Shown here: positions 6,270 through 8,137 of the stretch, one piece after another
Layout of the letters: each line of letters opens with the position of its first letter
How positions within the stretch are numbered: the first letter of the stretch is position 1
Source: Acidimicrobiaceae bacterium
GTDB taxonomy: Bacteria; Actinomycetota; Acidimicrobiia; Acidimicrobiales; Palsa-688
Direction of reading: 5' to 3'
Length of the DNA: 8,137 bases
Assembly (NCBI GenBank): GCA_009785715.1
Contig: WQVT01000083.1
Location: forward strand, 1 to 8,137
Position numbers and translations under genes: made by a program
The notes under the pieces: generated by a model
The model's input: only the letters and a program-made list of their open reading frames with translations
What the model was told of the DNA's origin: nothing
Database searches by the model: none

Positions 6270-6296
6270 CAGCCCTGGTGCCCCATCAGCCCTGGT
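6266..6296 (-). repeat. Direct repeat at the scpA-scpB junction
   Basis: The 14-base sequence CCATCAGCCCTGGT occurs at 6266-6279 and again at 6283-6296 on the plus strand, a period of 17. Each copy reads ACCAGGGCTGATGG on the coding strand and carries a TGATG stop/start overlap. It looks like a short tandem duplication of an original scpA-stop/scpB-start overlap. Confidence 0.85.
6269..6286 (-). other. Five-codon mini-ORF (MGHQG) between scpA and scpB
   Basis: ATG at 6286-6284 shares its A with the scpA TGA (6288-6286). Five codons later its own TGA (6271-6269) shares its A with the scpB ATG. Ribosomes finishing scpA could therefore restart here and again at scpB. The arrangement is plain in the sequence; whether it is translated is inference. 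No other ribosome binding site for scpB is evident apart from purine-rich bases inside the mini-ORF. Confidence 0.4.
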
Positions 6297-7059
6297 ATTC
6301 CTCGACCACGAGATCGGCGCCGACGCTCTCCCCGCCGACCCACGAGACGACGAGCTCCGAGAAGGTGGCGGTCTGCTCCAGCTCGACGACGCCCTGCTTG
6401 TACATCTCGAGCAGCGCCAGGAAACGGACGATCACCTCGAGCCGCTCGCGGATCCCCTCGCACAGGGCGCCGAAGGTCGTGCGCCCGAGGACCGGCAGCG
6501 CCACGACCAGGTCGGCCACGGCGTCGGCGACCGACGCCCGGATGGGGGCCACGTGGTCGAGGTCCACGGTCGGGGCCGGACGGGGGCGGCCGAGCGAGCG
6601 CATCGCCTCGGAGAGCCGCTCCGCGGTCACCCCCTCGAGCAGGTCGGGGGCGAGGCCCACGAACCGCTCCTCGAGGCCGGCGGTCCTCGGCCAGCTCCGG
6701 CCCGCCTGGTCCATCAGCAGGGACAGGTTGCCGGCTGCGTCCTTGAACGTCTTCGCCTCGAGCAGGCGGGCGATGAGCAGGTCGCGCTCCTCCCACAGCG
6801 CCAGCTCCTCGTCGAGCTCGACGTCCTCGCCGGTCGGCAGCATCCTGCGGGTCTTGAGCTCGAGCAACACGGCTGCGATCAGGAGGAACTCGGTCGCGAC
6901 CTCGAGGTCGAGCGCCTTCATCTCCTCGAGGGTGGCCACGTACGCGTCAACGATCGACGAGAGCGACACCTCCCACAGGTCCACCTGCTGGCGGGTGATC
7001 AGGTGCAACAGCAGGTCGAAGGGACCGTCGAACACGGCCGTGTGGACCTTGTAGGGCAC
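6286..7059 (-). CDS. scpA: Segregation and condensation protein A (kleisin)
   Basis: ScpA is the kleisin that bridges the two heads of the SMC dimer and binds ScpB. The 257-residue product begins VHTAVFDGPFDLLLHLITRQ, the highly conserved DGPFDLLLHLI (11-21) of the N-terminal SMC-neck-binding helices. This is followed by a helix with ATEFLLIAAVLLELKTRRMLP (55-75). A charged middle linker leads to a C-terminal winged helix (about 185-257, VIVRFLALLEMYKQGVVEL and TFSELVVSW), which contacts the SMC head cap. GTG 7059 is the only start that keeps the conserved N terminus intact. It has no ribosome binding site, but TAGCCT lies six bases upstream, suggesting a leaderless message. It is the first gene of the six-gene minus operon and diverges from trpS. 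Confidence 0.96.
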   Translation of the reverse strand: MPYKVHTAVFDGPFDLLLHLITRQQVDLWEVSLSSIVDAYVATLEEMKALDLEVATEFLLIAAVLLELKTRRMLPTGEDVELDEELALWEERDLLIARLLEAKTFKDAAGNLSLLMDQAGRSWPRTAGLEERFVGLAPDLLEGVTAERLSEAMRSLGRPRPAPTVDLDHVAPIRASVADAVADLVVALPVLGRTTFGALCEGIRERLEVIVRFLALLEMYKQGVVELEQTATFSELVVSWVGGESVGADLVVEEYQG

Positions 7060-7065
7060 CGCCCG

Positions 7066-7071
7066 AGGCTA
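7066..7071 (-). promoter_or_regulatory. Candidate -10 element (TAGCCT) for leaderless scpA
   Basis: On the minus strand TAGCCT matches TANNNT and ends six bases before the scpA GTG at 7059, the expected distance for transcription starting on the start codon. It would drive the whole scpA-scpB-rluB-tyrA-cmk-plsC unit. No good -35 is visible. Confidence 0.5.
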
Positions 7072-7103
7072 CCGCCGGGGCCGTGCCGCAGAGGGTTATC
7101 CCC

Positions 7104-7120
7104 CCGTGCCCGCGGCACGG
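7104..7120. promoter_or_regulatory. Perfect inverted repeat in the scpA/trpS divergent region (operator candidate)
   Basis: CCGTGCC (7104-7110), a CGC spacer and GGCACGG (7114-7120) form a perfect 7-base inverted repeat. A further CCGTGCC half-site lies at 7081-7087. If trpS starts at 7140 the palindrome covers about -36 to -20, and it would not lie in either transcript, so a DNA-binding site is more likely than an RNA hairpin. No regulator is identified, and GC-rich palindromes can arise by chance. Confidence 0.4.
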
Positions 7121-7126
7121 TCCCCC

Positions 7127-7132
7127 TACCAT
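7127..7132 (+). promoter_or_regulatory. Candidate -10 element (TACCAT) for leaderless trpS
   Basis: TACCAT fits TANNNT and is followed by exactly seven bases and GTG 7140. The 18 bases 7125-7142 match the ispH start region (259-276) at 15 positions. The ATG at 7131 would be part of this element. Confidence 0.5.
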
Positions 7133-7139
7133 GGCGGGC

Positions 7140-8137
7140 GTGACGACCGTTCTCTCGGGCATCCAGCCCACCCAGGAGCCCCAACTCGGTAACTACCTCG
7201 GGGCGCTTCGTTGGTGGGTGGATCTCCAGCACGGGAACGACGCCTACTACTTCGTGGTCGACCTCCACGCCCTCACCGTCCCCCGCGACCCCGCCGAGCT
7301 CCGGTCCTCGACGACGACGATGGCGACCATGCTGCTGGCCCTCGGCCTCGACCCGGACACCTGCACGCTGTTCGTCCAGAGCCACGTGCCGGCCCATGCC
7401 CAGCTCGCCTGGCTGCTCGAATGCACCGCCAGCTACGGCGAGATGAATCGCATGACCCAGTGGAAGGACAAGTCGGCCAAAGGGGGCGCAGATGCGTCTC
7501 GCTTCGGACTGCTCGCCTATCCCGCCCTGCAGGCCGCCGACATCCTCCTCTACCGGACGGACCGGGTACCGGTCGGAGAGGACCAGCGCCAGCACCTGGA
7601 GCTCGCCCGCAACCTGGCCGAGCGGTTCAACGCCCGCTACGGGGAGACCTTCGTCGTCCCCGACGCGGTCATCCCGCCGCGCTCGGGCGGGGCGCGGATC
7701 ATGGACCTGCAGGAGCCGACGAAGAAGATGTCGAAGTCGGCGGAGAACACGATGGGCACGCTGTTCCTCCTCGACGACCCGGCGACCATCACCCGCAAGA
7801 TCCGCCGGGCGGTGACCGACACCGAGACCGGCCCGGGCTCGGTGCGCTACGACCCGGAGCGGAAGCCGGGGGTGTCGAACCTGCTGGACCTGCTCGCCAT
7901 CTGTACGGGGAAGACGCCCGCGGAGGTGGCTTCGGGGTACCGCCAGTACGGGCCGCTCAAGGCGGACACGGCGGATGCCGTGATCGAGCTGCTGGCCCCC
8001 ATCCAGGCCCGCTATCACGACCTGGCCTCCGACCCGGGGGCGGTGGCGAAGGTGCTGGCGGCCGGCGCCGAGCACGCACGGGAGGTGGCGGCGCCCACCC
8101 TGGCGGCGGCGTACGAGGCGATCGGGTTGATGGCGCC
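7140..8137 (+). CDS. trpS: Tryptophanyl-tRNA synthetase (3' end cut off by window edge)
   Basis: TrpS is a class I synthetase that charges tRNA-Trp with tryptophan using ATP. From GTG 7140, 332 codons are open to the edge. Bacterial TrpRS has about 330-340 residues and the read ends at AAYEAIGLMA, the normal C-terminal helix, so only a few codons are missing. Visible motifs are TVLSGIQPT then QLGNYLGAL (15-23, the HIGH-type signature), VPAHAQLAWLL (83-93), YPALQAADILLY (127-138) with D134 for the indole nitrogen, VPVGEDQRQH (143-152) and KKMSKS (195-200). The HIGH region is slightly unusual: PTQEPQLGN replaces the common PTGxxHLGN, so both Gly and first His are Gln. B. stearothermophilus TrpRS has TIGN there, so the His is not essential. 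GTG 7140 gives a typical MTTVLSGIQP N terminus; ATG 7131 is the alternative. No T-box or leader attenuator is visible; it diverges from scpA. Confidence 0.95.
   Translation, partial: MTTVLSGIQPTQEPQLGNYLGALRWWVDLQHGNDAYYFVVDLHALTVPRDPAELRSSTTTMATMLLALGLDPDTCTLFVQSHVPAHAQLAWLLECTASYGEMNRMTQWKDKSAKGGADASRFGLLAYPALQAADILLYRTDRVPVGEDQRQHLELARNLAERFNARYGETFVVPDAVIPPRSGGARIMDLQEPTKKMSKSAENTMGTLFLLDDPATITRKIRRAVTDTETGPGSVRYDPERKPGVSNLLDLLAICTGKTPAEVASGYRQYGPLKADTADAVIELLAPIQARYHDLASDPGAVAKVLAAGAEHAREVAAPTLAAAYEAIGLMA

Noticed and set aside
7060..7139. T-box, tryptophan attenuator or riboswitch before trpS
   Set aside because: Only 80 bases separate scpA and trpS, with no leader peptide containing Trp codons, no T-box sequence and no terminator. 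The palindrome is better explained as DNA.
6217..7143. Plus-strand open frame opposite scpA
   Set aside because: Antisense to a gene with a clear kleisin signature; no independent domain or start signal.
1..8137. Defence system, toxin-antitoxin pair, prophage, insertion sequence, CRISPR array or tRNA
   Set aside because: All coding space is taken by recognised housekeeping genes and one phosphoesterase. I saw no spaced repeats, transposase motifs, tRNA-like folds or composition break.

Overview
This is a very GC-rich, densely coding chromosomal stretch. Overlapping start/stop codons, frequent GTG starts, scpA/scpB and an apparently leaderless promoter style all suggest a high-GC actinobacterial-type genome. 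Acidimicrobiia or a relative is my best guess, but that is inference from style and gene order, since no marker gene is present. I see no mobile element, CRISPR array, tRNA, rRNA or phage gene. Codon and base use look uniform throughout.

Layout. (1) 1-147, minus: the first 49 codons of a PDZ-N-terminal DUF512-type protein, running off the left edge. (2) 148-273: a divergent promoter region. (3) 274-2281, plus: ispH (the last enzyme of the MEP isoprenoid pathway), followed one base later by a phosphoesterase of the phospholipase C/acid phosphatase superfamily. (4) 2257-7059, minus: a compact operon read right to left, scpA-scpB-rluB-tyrA-cmk-plsC. Most junctions are TGATG or GTGA overlaps. Its last gene converges on, and overlaps by 25 bases, the phosphoesterase. 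(5) 7060-7139: a second divergent promoter region holding a perfect 7+3+7 inverted repeat. (6) 7140-8137, plus: trpS, complete except for its last few codons.

How the genes fit together. The minus operon is a housekeeping set: chromosome condensation (ScpA/ScpB), 23S rRNA pseudouridylation (RluB type), tyrosine synthesis (TyrA), CMP/dCMP phosphorylation (Cmk) and phosphatidic acid synthesis (PlsC). The set tyrA/cmk/plsC/ispH, with a DUF512 gene close by, resembles the tyrA-aroA-cmk-plsC-ispH and DUF512-der neighbourhoods of Clostridia and other Gram-positive lineages. Here aroA is absent from the run and ispH faces the opposite way, so the block looks like a rearranged version of an old cluster.

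I found no clearly novel biochemical system. The observations most worth a second look are small-scale. A near-identical 18-base start-region motif at ispH and trpS (15 of 18 matches), with a related one at scpA, points to leaderless GTG starts. A 17-base-period duplication at the scpA-scpB junction creates a five-residue relay mini-ORF between the two genes. An 18-base tandem repeat encodes the acidic tail of ScpB. A perfect palindrome lies in the scpA/trpS promoter region.
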